A stretch of 64,000 nucleotides of DNA from Lutjanus erythropterus (lineage: Eukaryota > Chordata > Actinopteri > Lutjaniformes > Lutjanidae). The stretch spans positions 20,416,715 to 20,480,714 of the forward strand of contig CM034603.1 in the NCBI GenBank assembly GCA_020091685.1. Reading direction: 5' to 3'. The notes under the pieces were generated by a model. The model searched no databases, was not told where the DNA came from, and saw only the letters and a list, made by a program, of their open reading frames with translations. Shown here one piece after another: positions 22,872 to 36,082 of the stretch. Position 1 is the stretch's first letter; each line of letters opens with the position of its first letter. The translations under genes were made by a program, and so were the position numbers.

Positions 22872-25368
22872 TTGTATCTAACATAATAAGATGTTTCTTT
22901 TCACTTTTTTTCTTTTGAATTTGTGGAATTGTTATTGATTTGTCATGCGGCCATCCTGGCTCTTGTTTTTCCTAGTGTCTTTTGAGTCCTTGCAGGCTGA
23001 GAACCGTATGGTGGAGGACACAAAAATCAATCAGTCAATCAGACACCATCCCTATTTACACTGATTTCCTATAGTACAGCTGCTTTGACATGCCACCGGG
23101 AAAATAACGTCTCCATTATAGACTAAATTATTAAACAAATCCACACCTTTCCCGTATTCTTCTAACGTTACTCCACCCTGATGCCAGCCCCTGCTGTAGT
23201 TACTTGTTTGTATAAAGCAACAGGCCAACGTTACTCAAACCATGGTATCACTATGCAATACACATCATTACAATAGCTTTCAATGTACCTCTTCACTGAA
23301 CATGCTACTTTCTTCTCTCTTATTTCCAAAGTGGTGTTGATCATTTTGTCACATGGCGAGGCTCTGAGGAAACCGAGACGGATCCAGTGTTGTGTACAGA
23401 TGTTGTCTTTGCAACAGCAGCACAACCAATAATACAACTTGGGAAATGCTAGCAGCAGTTAGCTACTTTAGCAACAAGCAAGCTAAAGCTATACCTGTCC
23501 ATCGGGAACGCTGTAGTTAAATAAACAAGGGTTGAAGCTGAGCTGCAGGAGCACATCAGAGGGGAAACCAGAAAATATTTTCTCTCTGAAATATGTTATA
23601 AGTTATAAAGTAATAAAGTTGCACTTTTTTACAGTCAGGCCCGTTCACCAAAAACATTCCAGACCAGTCCACAGCATGAACATACTCTCCTTTCATGCTC
23701 CGCTGAGTCATGAGCAACAAAGCATTTAATTGGACACAAATTTAGCGTGAGGCCCAAAGTGCAGGATGAGTCATCAGCAATTTTTAATGGTTTTCCAGGG
23801 AAAAACACAGTCTGAAAGACCATTAAAAATACCTGACAAAACCTGCCAGACAACAGATCGACACAGGCCTATGGGTAATATATAGATTAATACGTATATG
23901 ATAAAAACATTTGAAAAATTATTTTGAATTCATGGTAAGTTTACTAACTGATTTAGGAGAAAACAGTGGATCAGCCACTGTTGTTTATGGAGGCACGTTG
24001 TTTCCACCCTTCAATACGGCCCCTGAAAAATGATTTCCTTGCTGTTTTAATTGGAACTATTTTATATGAAACCTGCTGACAGTGAGGTCTGTTTCTGTTT
24101 CTGAAAAGAAATGTTGCCGTTGATGCTGTGATTCTCAATGCTCTGGCCATCAAACATGAAGTACTCGTGAAGAAAGGGGTCAGTATGATCGATTCACATA
24201 TAGTCATCAACTAATAATTACCCAATGATTCATTAATAGAGGATCATCTTTTCGTTATCATTGTAATCTATTATAGTCTTCCATTAGGAATTATTAGAGA
24301 ATCGTATTTTACTAGGACTTACTCATTAACTGATGGTTCACTAGCATGCCATTCCTTATTTATTCCTCATTTGTTCTCTGGAGACTACTTTACTTTTTGT
24401 AAAGTGTTGCTTTATTCCTGAAATATACTGAGGTACAGATAGAAAAAGATAAATATTCCTTAACCAGGTCAAAGAAAACCCAAACTTTCTGCATGTCTAG
24501 ACACTAGAGGTAGGTGAGAAAATGTGTTTCTTATTTGACTATCCGTCCTTCCAGGCTTTATTTGAACCTTACATCATACCTTAACATTGTAGCCATTAAT
24601 TTTAGTTTACTCTGATGGTCGGAGCCCATACATCTCAGAGTGAAAGCAGCAAGAGGACGAGGTGGAATTGGATGATCTATTTTACCATCAATCTATTGTC
24701 TGTCTCCTCTGAGCAGACATATGTTCAAGGAGAGCCTGATAGCTTTGCATCATACTATTTGCTGCTCTTTGGCTATCAATCTTAGAAATGCATTTCAAAA
24801 GAGAGCGAACAACGCATTTGAATTGTAGATAAAATATCCATTCCTTTAGGCCTTAATAAATGGCTGCTTTATCTGCAAGTTGAGTGCCTCGGTATCCCTC
24901 TTTTGAAATCCAACACTGTCCATTTCACTAGCGAATATCTTTCAGGCTACATCAAAGCTTGTTCAGTCTTTTTTTTTTTAAAAAAAGAAAGGGCTATCGA
25001 GTCCTCCTGACCTGGCATGACGGCTCCGAGAGATTATAACGATCGAGGGTGAACTCTGAAATGGTGTTTGGATGTTAAGACTATTTAGCCAGTGACACAC
25101 CATTCCAGCCCATTTGGTTTGGTGGACTCATACCGTCGCTCATTCAAAGCTTTGATGTAGAGGGCTAGTTTCTGAACACTCCAATCCTAATTGCCTGTCT
25201 CACTGCTTAAGATCATTATCAGGATGGCCGTTTGAGATAATGGAGCTTTATACAGAGAGCCGCTTCTAATCAAGTGGAACTGTCTAATGTCAAACACTAT
25301 GAGTCGTCACTGTGTGTGTCGGTGTGTTGAAGGATGTTTATAAGTGTGTATGCAGCCGTGGGAGCCTA

Positions 25369-26063
25369 TGCACTCTTAGAAATGAAGATGCTAACTAGAA
25401 CCATAAGGGGTTCTCCAGCTGGTCCCCATGGGAGAACCCTTTTTGGCTCCTGATAAAACCTTTTATACAGGTTCTACTTGGAACCTTGTTTACCTAGAAC
25501 CCAACATAAATGTTTATACTCAGAACGATCTATGACAAGTTTCACCTAAAACCACCCATGAAATGTTCTACAGAGAACCCGTCTATGGTGTAATGGTTCT
25601 ATCCAGAACCATCTCTGTGGGTTCTATCCAGAAACCTTTCCACATTCTAAGGGTGATAACGAGAAGCCACCCCAGGGGGATTCTACAGAGAACCTTTTTA
25701 GATTTCAAGGGCTTTATCTAGAACTCACTCAAGCAGTTCTGGAGAGAACCTTTTTATATTCCTTTTTTTTTTTATCCAGAACACACTCAGGGGGCTCTAC
25801 AGTGAACCTCTTTATATTCCAAGGGTTTTATCCAGAACCTACCCAGGTGACTATACCAAGAACCTTTTTATATTTCAAGCCTTTTATCCAGAACCCACTC
25901 AGGCAGTTCTACCAAGAACCTTTTTATGACCCTTTTTATATTTTGGTACAAAGAACCCTTGACTTTCTTCCAAAAATGACTTTCTTCAGATCCAAGATAG
26001 TTCTGGGTAGAACCTCAGCCCTTCAGGAAGAACCTTTTAGGAACCATTATTTCTAAGAGTGCA
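25369..26063. mobile_element. TIR element filled with a 56-58 bp minisatellite (copy A)
   Basis: The ends are perfect 15-bp inverted repeats, TGCACTCTTAGAAAT (25369-25383) and ATTTCTAAGAGTGCA (26049-26063). The interior is built of units containing GAACCTTTTTATATTCCAAG and TTTTATCCAGAACC. AACCTTTTT-type unit starts near 25691, 25747, 25805, 25861 and 25917 show a 56-58 bp period. A second, inverted copy lies at 52870-54145. No convincing target-site duplication is visible. The frame at 25802-26056 is repeat-derived. Confidence 0.75.
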
Positions 26064-26350
26064 GGAGGAAAGAAAGAGCCAGCTTTCACCAAACAGGGCT
26101 CATCTGTCTCCGTGTGTTGTGCACCATATAACTCAACACACTATCAATAATGTATGGCTCACCATATATTCATAATGTACCAGTGAATTTTGCAACATGC
26201 CCATATTCTTCTCATCAGTTATACACTGTAGTGGGATATTTACAGATCTATCTCCAGCGTAGCTTGCACATCAACATGTGGGAGACATGCAATATACAGT
26301 ACTGTGCTTGGAATTGTCTTGACAGGACATTCCCACATGTGCCTGCAGTA

Positions 26351-26370
26351 TATCTATATATATATATATG
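26351..26370. repeat. TA microsatellite
   Basis: A short, nearly pure TA run in a VAV3 intron. Confidence 0.8.
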
Positions 26371-28876
26371 TATTTTCAAGGTCGGCCTCCATTACTTTTC
26401 AACAAAGTACTCAGTCTGAGATATGCTTCTCACGTGACATGATTATTTAATGACTTAATTATTTAATCAGGCCTGTATCACATGCTTTTGAATTAAAGGT
26501 ACGCTCTGCATGATTTTCCTAATAAACAATGGGCGTCATGCAAGAACCACTCATATGAGCAGATGTGTTCTAAAGTGGTTTGTGCAAGTGAACTTGTCAC
26601 ATTCATTAATTTTCTTGTATTTTGAATTTTCTACCTGGTATGAACAAAATTTACGAGTGGTTCAGACTTGTCAGAGGAGTTGCACAATTAGTCTGCTTCA
26701 GAATTATGTTGACACTATTCTTTTTGACTCTACATTTTGAATTATAATTATAATTTATCCTTATAGCCTAACAATATCATCATTAATTCATAACAGGTGA
26801 TTATCCACTGTCAGGTTGTGGCTTCACAGGCAGGTTTATGTATGTCACTGTCCAGGCAAAGATCATCTGTTGCAACCTCATCTATAACTATTGTAGCATT
26901 ATTTTTGTCCATCTCAGTGAATGAGACTTTGCCTTGATCCCGTCCTCTCATTGCAGTCATTGATCAGCTTACTGTGCGGAGGCGTTTTTTGTCGTTTGAA
27001 GCCAGGAGCCTCAGCTAACACGGCATTAACAGCATTCGTTTTTCCCATTTCTTAGCTTCAGCAGGTCCCTTGATTCCACTGTTGACACTGCTAAAATTAT
27101 GAACTTTGCTTAAAGGATCTCTGATAGCGGGACTTCAGCTGCAAAACTGTGTGTGTTTATATGGCATCTTCCAGGACAGGGGTATTTGGTCAATAATTGT
27201 AACCTAAGGAATTAACACAAATACTGTCAATGTCAATGACAATAATTATGCAAAAACTATTCCAAAATATATATTTATTCTTTAAAAAAAAACTAATTTG
27301 ATGTGTTACATCACTTGAGTAATATAAACACTCTTTATTTTACCCATTGGTACAACTTACTGAACAAAAAAGAGCTTTGTATATAATGAATTATATTAAT
27401 GAGGATCAGGTTTCTGTTTTTGTTTATGCCTCCAGTGTGTCCCAGTTAGCCATTCTAACATGCTTTTCAATATACAGTGTACACACACTGAGAAACAGAA
27501 ATTAAGCACTACAACAAGTTGTGTGTGTGCATACAAAATGTGTTTGGGTGATGACAGTCATCCCACAGTACTTTGCACAAAGGCATTGAGGAGCTCCTCA
27601 CAGCTGGAATTACCTTTTTCACAGCAGACATTTTTACAAGTCATTGTAGGAAAACCACAGGTTTAATTAACAATATTAATAAGGGATTGCACTCTATTTG
27701 ATTTTACTCGTTTCAGAGCCCTACCACTGTGGATGCTGGCTCACTGACAAGGCTCACTGATACATGATACATTTTAATAGACAAGGCTGTTGAATTACAC
27801 CTGTGCCTTTCCTGCTATTAGACACACCGGTTGCTCAGAAAAAGGCCCACGGTGGTGACAGCTCAAAAAAACGTCACAAAAAACAAACTGTAGACCTTTT
27901 TTCACAGCAGCCATATTGACTTAAAATTGTAGAGTAAGCGCAGATGTTACCAGTGATGCTAATTATGGTTCCATTCCATTCAGGCCAAACAGAGTCATGC
28001 TGCTGCTATTGTGCATGCTGGCTCACTGGAATGGCTCTACACTACACTAAATGGAACAAGGCCTTAACTGACTATTCAATAGTAAGTAATAATGTAATAA
28101 TACTTTAGTCGATTAGTAGAAAGAATGTAGTACAATACACAATGGACTGACTACATAGTACAGTGGGACTGTTTTGCAGAGGTATGTTTTCCACACCTGA
28201 TGCTAATCAGTCAGTCACTTCTATGTAGAATAAAAGATGTTTGTCCACACTACTCAGATGTTTGCCAAATAAACCATAAAACTTGGATTTAAATAACTGA
28301 TTAGTTATTTTATATTTAAAAAGTTAATTTTGGGACTCTTTGGAGGGATTTTTAAAGATCAAATACTTTTTGTTTTAAACACATTGGTTTAAAAGTGAAA
28401 TGAGTTGTTACCATGACAGCACTACATACTATGCAAACAGAGTTCACAAAGGTTTTATTGGTTGAGACAATCAAAGGCAAAGTCAGTTTAGCATGCATTT
28501 TTTTTTTAGCCACAAGCAGTCTGGCAGTTGTGCTTGAGAGAAATCTAAAGATCATCAAAAGGTAAAAAAAAAAAAGGAAGAAATAATTTTCCATTACACA
28601 TAATTATATTTTTTATGACTTTTCTCAAATGTTTTGCTTTTTTAGATAATACTTTTACTTATTTAAGATAATACTACACTGGTATGAAGTATTTTTTCAC
28701 CCAAATTCAATAATCTCTTGATGCTTATATTCTTATCTGATTTGACTGAATTGGGTCTGATTTCCTCAGCATAGTAACCGTCAGTCAGCTCAGACCAGTG
28801 ATGGTTCACCATAGAGACTTTACTGATGTGGAAGCATGTATAGTTGATTAGCAGCCTGTTTCTCCTTCCTCCACAG

Positions 28877-28964
28877 GTTCAACGATAAAGTCAAACACAT
28901 TAAAATTCTGACCAAGGATGGCTGCTTTTACATCGCAGAGAGCCGACTCTTCAAGACTGTGCTG
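28877..28964 (+). CDS. vav3: VAV3 exon: SH2 domain, central part
   Basis: Acceptor cctccacag (AG 28875-28876) and donor gtaaag at 28965. The first G completes Lys, then FNDKVKHIKILTKDGCFYIA and ESRLFKTVL follow. VKHIKI is the SH2 beta-D strand, whose His and Lys are standard in VAV SH2 domains, and FYIAE.R.F.T is the E/F region. Phase 0 at the end. Confidence 0.96.
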
Positions 28965-29445
28965 GTAAAGGTTTTAACTTTTTATGGATTTTTGTGCCCT
29001 GTGAACTACTGTAGCATAAATGAGTATAATAATTTTGACATTACACATCTTTTGCAGCACTCTCTTGAGATAAACCTCTGCATGCGAGTGGAAATTGAAC
29101 TTTTGTTTTGAAATATATCTCCTAGTGGTTTATTTCTACATTTGTGTACACACTCACAAAGCCACAGGGGCATGTTGCAAGCTACTGCCTGTTGTATTAT
29201 ATGGCAGTAGCTAATATTAGCTTGTTTCCAGTACTTACACTTGAAACAGGCAGATAGAAAAATATATTGTGGTTAGTTCCCCTGCTCAGGAACACCTCCC
29301 CAGCACTGTTTTCTCTTGTCTTGTTGAGATCAAACAAGCAGCTCCTCCTTAACCAACCACACATCTTTGCTAACATTTCTATACGTTTGTACACAATACC
29401 ATCTATATTCACCGTGTTTTGGTCTTTTGTGCTTGTTTCACACAG
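28965..29445 (+). other. VAV3 intron
   Basis: 481 nt, with no repeat or gene recognised. A pyrimidine-rich acceptor region leads to cacag at 29445. Confidence 0.8.
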
Positions 29446-29575
29446 GACTTGGTGGAATACTACAAGCAGTACTCTCTGAAGGAGGGTTTCAGCAGTCTTG
29501 ACACCACTTTGCAGATCCCCTATAGGGAACTTTCCAATGGAAACATGCCCAGGGCCATTACCAAGGCTGGCAGTG
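29446..29575 (+). CDS. vav3: VAV3 exon: SH2 domain end and start of SH2-SH3 linker
   Basis: AG at 29444-29445 and donor gtgagt at 29576. It reads DLVEYYKQYSLKEGFSSLDT and TLQIPYREL, then the linker SNGNMPRAITKAGS plus one base G. LVEYY and SLKEGF..LDTTL are the SH2 C-terminal helix and BG region, typical of VAV3. It ends in phase 1, whereas the last SH3 exon needs two bases from its predecessor, so at least one exon must lie between. Confidence 0.96.
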
Positions 29576-31999
29576 GTGAGTCTGCTTCACAAACATCCAG
29601 ATTCCCTGACTGAGACTACCTGCCTGACAGGTGGAAATACAACCGTTTCAGATCAGATCTTGAAAGTAAAAGTTGAAAGCAATTCTGAGCATTTGTTTTT
29701 GAGCTTTTTGGAGAACTTGAGGGGTGGATTTTGCCACTGCAGTCCAGTTTAGATAAAGTACGGGTTGTAAAGCCTCTCTATATGTCCAAAAAAGCCAATT
29801 GAAACATATATTTCCCAGTTCATAAAATAACAACAAAAGATAAGGGCAGAAATACTCTGCTGAAACCAGTATCTCATTGGCTATATTTTGTTATAACAGG
29901 CCAGCTAATGTACTGTTGTATGCCCTCACCTCGAAGACATGGAGAAAAATGTCCCAGCTCACATTACAAAATCATGCTGACAGAGCATTTGCTTGGTTAT
30001 TAGACACTCAAGTCAAAACTGTGTCTTGATACCCGAGGCAGTCCTCTCTTTGACGTGTGAAACATGCTAGAAATATTTAGTACAGCATAATGAGCTAACA
30101 CGATTCCCTGCGGAACAGTGCGGGGTGGAAGACGGCAGCAGCTTTCCTTGCGAGACAGACCTCTTCAGATTTGCTGGTTCATCGTCTTGTCATTATCATC
30201 AAGTGAAATAGAGCATTTTAGCGCATGTTTAATGCCATTTAGATTTGACCACGTGCACAAAACCCTCTTTATGACACTGGATCTAGATCTTGGTCACATT
30301 GAGTGTTGAAACAAAGTCAAGCCAAGTAAAGTGAGTTTTTATTTATGCAGCCCAGTATCACAAATCACAGTTTGCTTCAGCTTGTACAGAGTTTAGACCC
30401 TTGACAGAGTAGGGAAAAACCCCCAAAACCCTTTTGATGGGGGGAAAAAATGAAAGAAACCATGAGGAGAGCCTGTTCCTGTTTATGTTCCTAACAGCCA
30501 TTAGTAATTAGTGCAGTTTAGTTCAATAATGTAAGATGGCAAACATTAAAAAACAATAATGAATATGAATGAATGAACTCTATACTGAACAACTTTTAAA
30601 AATAAATCATTAACCATTTTGAGTCCTATGTTCCAGTTTTTGTCACTGATTGTAATCCACCATATTTTCTATTTATTCACCTTTTAAATCAAAAGGTGTT
30701 GAAATTCGCAGCCTCTAATGATGCATTACTGTCAATCTACACTTAACTTCAATTAAACCTAAGCTGTGGTGTTTTTTCTGGAGCTGTTTTAGAGCTTTTG
30801 ATCAAATCACTCAGTCTTTATCAGCAGATGTATTTGCCCAGTAAATTATAGATGGTACAATTTCCATTTTTGTCTTTTCTTAATTAAAAAATAAAACAAA
30901 ATTAATCAGTGAAAATAATTCATTAAACAGTAAAAGAGATAAATTATTTAACCAGTTCTGACCCTCTGTGTGGTTATCTAATAGATGTTATGCATTTTAT
31001 GTGACATTAGATTTTATATAGAAATATTTCTCAGTGTCAGAATGAAACATGCACCCAGTATTTTTCCATGGGAACAGTTACAGTGATTAATCCTTTGAAT
31101 GCGTTTTACATAACACTCTTGACAAGATTACATGACATACATAACAACATATGGAAAACAATTTTAAACTATGGTAACTATTTCTTTTACTTTACTCCCA
31201 TGATGCTTTGCCTTGCAGAAACCCATCTGTTTCCAGCTGGCTGAGGCTGCTGCTGTGTGTGCATTGAAATCATAAAGGGAAAAAAAAATAATTCTCCTAA
31301 TGAAATAAGTGGTCTCTCATGATTATAGTGTATTTGAATTATGAACAGTTATTTAATTTGTACAGCAATTTGAAAAGTGTATTTTGACTATTTTGAAACA
31401 GTCAAGACAATTCAGTAAATAATAGTGAAGCAGTCTACTTTATATTCATGTAAAGGTATTCAAATGTCACTTAGATGGAAAACTGCACGAGAAGTGAAGA
31501 AAAACAAAGAGACATCAGTTATATAGTAAATATCTACTTAAAGTGATAAATTTGACCTGGACAGATGTGGTAACTGGAAGAATGATTCCACTGTATTTCT
31601 AAAGTAGCATCGCTGTAAGAGGTTAAGCAGCATCTTTGATCCCAACCTGTCGACATTTACAGGCATATTTAAATGCATTGTTGTGGTTGCATTCAACATT
31701 TCAGTCACTGTGTCGTAACTGGCCCTCTGAGACAGAAGCAGATGCTCATTCCCTCTGAGGAACCACGTGAAGAAGAAAGATGTCTTGAGAAAGAAGACCC
31801 CACTGCAGAAAGACTGAAAATAGAGAGCGCAGTAAGAGGAGGAAATGGCTAAAAAGGTGTAGGAAGAGGAGAGAGGAGAGAAGGAAAGGGACTGAAATGG
31901 GGCACAGTGAGACAGACATTGATGTAAGAGAGAAAAAGAGTGTGAGAGATGTTAAGTAATCTTTCCACTAACTAACTAAGACTAACTACACAGATATAC

Positions 32000-32515
32000 T
32001 ATAGCTGCCTAAGTGTAGCATAATGACTGGAAAGAGGGGAAAACAGATAGTCTGGTACTGCATCTCTGAAGCTCACTAATTACATTTGTTTAATCTGCAC
32101 AAAAAACAAAGTGTAAAACCACAATTTAGGGTTGTTATGTTCTGAACCATTTCTTGGCAAGGTCTGGAGATCTCAGTGCTTACCGATCGTCTAGGGATTG
32201 TTAAATGCAAAATAGTTGCTTGAAAGGCAGCGGGAATGGCACTAACAAATCTACACCACTTTTCAAGCGAAGTAGTATTATAAATATATTCTTCAAGCAT
32301 ACTGGCTGTCAAAGAGACAAAGGTTTTCAGAGCAACTCAAAAAACAACAATGTAGTTGTCCACTGGCGATGTTTCGCTGTGGGCATCATCATATGCCAAT
32401 TTAGTGGACATCCCCCAACCCTAAAACACTCTCGATATTAATCAAGAGGCTTATTGATCAGTCTTGGCAAGAAAGTAAATAAATGTATTTCCAAAAATGT
32501 TGAACTGTTCCTTTA
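32000..32515 (+). repeat. Interspersed fish repeat, copy 1
   Basis: It contains TGAAGCTCACTAATTACA, TTAATCTGCACAAAAAAC and AAAGTGTAAAACCACAAT, and ends with GAAAGTAAATAAATGTATTT followed by AAATGTTGAACTGTTCC. The terminal block recurs at 43510-43553, and in reverse at 42352-42390. No coding capacity. Family name not certain. Confidence 0.6.
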
Positions 32516-34972
32516 AAAATGCGGCATTTACATCCCGCTGAGATCCAATACAAGCCAGACCACCTGAAGATGTGTTCTAGCTGATGCAATCACTCTGTAT
32601 TTGCACGTTGAATTAATGTGTTTTTCCTTACCCAGATAAGATATCCAAACACAGATGGCACGTTAATACCAGGTGTAAATGCGGTAAACGAGAGACACAA
32701 GGTACAAAGGGATGATATGGAGTAGGAGAGGTAGAGAGAAAGCAAAAGACAAAAGAGGGAGTGAGAGCGACAGTGAGTGAAGGAAATAGAAAGGAGCCTC
32801 GGCAGCTCACCAGGCTTGGCAGAGAGGTCCCAGTTAGGGCCCAATGCCCCAGGCAAGCACCAGGAGCCTGCTACTCCAAACGTCACACTCCGCACGCTGC
32901 TCAGCTCTGAGATGGTTTCACAATTTTCCTGACAGGACATGACATTTCACTTGGGCTGGCAGCGGAGAAAACTGTGTGACAGCCGCCTGCTGACACACTC
33001 CTGGGGGATACCCCTGGTCCAACTGAGGGACCGTGCCTGTTTCCACAAAAAACTGGGAAAAGTTTGCAAATATGATCTGATGTAAAAGAGCAGGAAGCAG
33101 CTGGAGGTAAACTGTCGTAACTTAAAGAGAGGTGTACGTGTAAACAACCACAGCCGCTGCAGAAGCAGCCGAGGCAAGCCGACGAGCGCTGGAACAAAGT
33201 CAAAGTTAGCCCTTTGTGTCTGTTCGGATGTAAAATTCTGCTACATCCTTGTCCCTCTGCCTCCTTTGGCAGCGTCGGTCTCCCAGCGCATCAGGCTTCA
33301 AAGCAGCTCTGCGAGAGGTGTGTTTGTGCATTGCTGCCATTCACCACGCTTCCTTCTGTGAGAAAGCCTTGACAGACCCGCCGTTGCCTCAGTGCATTCT
33401 GGGATAGATTATTATTGCCTTAAGTCGTCCACCCCCATAGACAGACTTAGTGTGGGCACCGCGTTCTCTGTCTGGTAAACAGCCTCAGTGGAAAGACAGA
33501 TGTCATGCCAGAACAAAAAAAAAACACACGCACACACTCACACAAAATGGTTTGAATCTCAAAACAGACACCTCATAGCAAAGAAAACAGAATGCAAGTC
33601 TGAGTAAACAATCACAAGATGCAGAACTGCTGAAAAACCATCAAAACTCTGGAGTAATTTGTTTGGAAAAACCCCAGCCAGCATCTTTAATTAAGTCTGA
33701 CTGAGTGCTGCTCATCTGTGAATGTTAGGTTTGGGAAATAATTAAAAGTATGTTTTATTGTCTGTCAGGCAGATCATTTTGTAATATCAGTGTTATCAGG
33801 ATACACAATTGTGCAGTCTTAAATGAATAATTGTTACAAAAAAAGTGCCCTTTGGGTGTTGCCAGCTTTTTCCTTAACCCTCCCCGACCCCTGACACTTT
33901 TGCCTCTGTACCCCAGCCCTCCCCATTGCTTTCACCCCAGCTTCTCCTGATCCCCCATGATGCTCTGTCCCCACCCCTTCAAAATATCCTGTGCAATTTC
34001 TGAGAAATATTTACAAGTAAGACCAACTGCTAACATTGGCTACACAGACCAAATGCTAATGTCAGCTACACAGACCCACGACCAACTTTAGCTACACAGC
34101 GAAAGCAAAGTGTAGCTATTTTTCTCTTCTTCTTTTGTTATATTACCAGTAGATTAGATGTTACTTCTATGGAAATCATAGTTCCAAGCGACAGAAGTTC
34201 TGGATTTCAAACCAAAGGATTTGACAGTAAAAAGTAAAACTGCTGAGTATTACTTTAACATTAAAAATTAAATTAAATGATAAAAGTCACAGATAACAAA
34301 CATGCAAAGGATCTCCTGAACATTTTTGGGGGCAAGTTTGGAGGGGATTGGAGGACTGGTGGGACACACAAACACACAAACCACTGTCCAATTATATTAG
34401 TAGGAAATTATAAGTGTAATTATAATTATAAGGATAAGTGACTACTATTCAAAATATCTGTCAAAATAAGAATAAATCAGAGCAATATTGAAAATATTGC
34501 AAAAAGTTTAGGTTGATCATACTAAATTGTATCACCTTCTAGTGCTAGTTTATGTTTATATGTACAGCACATACAGTATGTGCCTGTTTATGGTGTAGAT
34601 ACTTCCTGCAGGGATGTGTATAGTTGTTTGTGTGCACTCTGGCCAGACAAACAGTTGACACATATTGGCCTGCATTTACTTATCTCTGTGGGGGAGAGGA
34701 GGAAGGCACAGAACCATATTGTTGTGGTGACAGGTGGTGCTTTTCACAGTGTGAGGGTCTGCTGGCTCAGATGGGATTTCATATGGGAGCAGAAGTCGTC
34801 AGCTCTGCGGAGTGGATCCCCAGACGTTGCCCTGTCAGGGCGCCGTGCTGTGCCCAGACGTATACTTATACTCCCATGCTGCTGCTTTGGCTCACCTGGT
34901 CTGAAGCTCAAAAGGTTGTTATTGCTGATTATTATGCAGTATGACCGGGGGAACATTGCAGAAGCTACAGTA

Positions 34973-35175
34973 CATGGCAAATGTATGTAGACAGTTGAAC
35001 ACCTGATCTTTACACCCATATGCAACATGGGCAACAATATGTTGCTATGATAGCTTCAACTCTGGGAAAGCCCACCACAAGATTTTGAAAGCTGGCTGTG
35101 GGGATTTGATCCCAGTCACAAGAGCATCAGTGAGATTGACTACTGCTGTTTGGCTACAAGCAGGTTGAAACTGAA
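34973..35175 (-). pseudogene. Decayed Tc1/mariner-like transposase fragment
   Basis: On the minus strand the frame over 35045-35175 includes VNLTDALVTGIKS and then AFPEL. This resembles the C-terminal segment of Tc1-like transposases (S-D-L-T-N-A-L-L... P-R-R) as I recall it. The flanking ACATGGCAAATGTATGTAGA and CACCCATATG at 34973-35025 agree with the end of a common teleost element of that kind. There is no start, no catalytic DDE region and no second terminal repeat, so this is a short remnant. Confidence 0.4.
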
Positions 35176-36028
35176 AACAGTATGAGTTGATAGAACACAA
35201 AGGGGTTGCACTGGTCAAGGCATGTTGTTTCAGTTCCCGTTGGTATGACTGAAAGGAGTGTGTAGTGTAGTATGTAGGAATTAGTGGCATCAAGCTGTCA
35301 GTTTGCCTCACCCTCCCCTTCCAAGCGTGTCGGAGTACTGAACCTATGGTGGCTGCAAAACTCTCAGTAAATATAAACAACTTATTCTAAGGTAACAAAA
35401 ACATGCTGTTGTTATTTTCATATATATTAATTTTATACATTTTGAAGATGGTTAAAGCAATAATATGTAAGATTTCCGCATTAAAATGCCCCAAAATGCT
35501 AGATATGTTTTATATTTTGTTGAGTTTTTTGCTTACATTTGTTTCCAACAATGTTCAAGTGCTGAGAAACTGTAATTTATTCAAGGCAATGGTTCATTTC
35601 CTGCTAGCCATTCCTAGCTAGGTGCTAGTTGCCAGAAACATATAGGAACCTGGACAGAGGTCTGAACAACCAGAATAACTGACAACACCTCTGAGGATTT
35701 GAGATTTACCTCAATCAAAAATGAGGGGCCTGTTTGTTAATTACCCAGTACCCCCCTTCTATTGCTCAGTATCAGCAAAAAATCTTGCGCCAGGTGAAGT
35801 AACAAATTGTCTGTTTTGCCCTCCACTCTGACTCTTATCTCCCACCTATCCTTACTCTTTGCTTCTTCTTTGACTTTGCCAACTTTTCCTCTTTCCCTCT
35901 GTCTCTCTGTCTCTCCTTTACCACCTCTCTTCGTCTCTTTCTGTCAAACTTGTGTTTACTTTGCTTATGTTCTCTCTTTGCTCCCACTACGGCCTGAACC
36001 CCCCATCACTCGCCCCGTTTCTCTGTAG

Positions 36029-36082
36029 TTCCTCCTGGCGGCTGCAGCTTTGTTCCTCCCTCCTCCTCGCCTTTCTGGTCAG
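36029..36082 (+). CDS. vav3: Candidate VAV3 linker exon (54 nt, symmetrical phase 1)
   Basis: A long pyrimidine-rich tract ends in ctctgtag (AG 36027-36028), and a donor gtacag begins at 36083. With the G of the SH2 exon it reads V-PPGGCSFVPPSSSPFWS and one base G. A PFWS motif followed by Val-x-Thr/Ser-Pro occurs before the last SH3 in VAV2 as I remember it, which supports the exon. It is 54 nt with equal phases, so it may be an alternative cassette. A repeated donor (gtacag at 36083 and 36089) could add two residues. Mammalian VAV3 as I recall lacks this Pro/Ser segment. Confidence 0.62.

Larger units (their letters stand above)
19697..28876 (+). other. Large VAV3 intron (9.2 kb) inside the SH2 coding region
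   Basis: No exon is seen. It contains a TIR element at 21866-22871, the minisatellite-bearing element at 25369-26063 and a TA tract at 26351-26370. The stretch about 24600-25270 lacks recognisable repeats and has high sequence complexity. Open frames in this interval have no supporting splice pattern or known product. Confidence 0.65.
29576..36028 (+). other. VAV3 intron with several repeat remnants
   Basis: No exon was found before 36029. It includes a teleost repeat copy at about 32000-32515, an irregular ~30-bp triplication of a GCTAAYRTYRGCTACACAGA-like unit at about 34020-34100, and a Tc1-like remnant at about 34973-35175. The interval 35820-36028 is a long T/C-rich tract leading into the acceptor of the next candidate exon. 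Confidence 0.65.

Noticed and set aside
32590..33203. Minus-strand open frames of 100-116 codons
   Set aside because: Low-complexity Ser/Leu/Cys-rich translations in an intron, with no splice sites in phase and no recognisable domain.
35045..35380. 111-codon minus-strand open frame as a gene
   Set aside because: Only a short part resembles a transposase end; there is no proper start and the rest is unrelated, so it was kept only as a transposon remnant.
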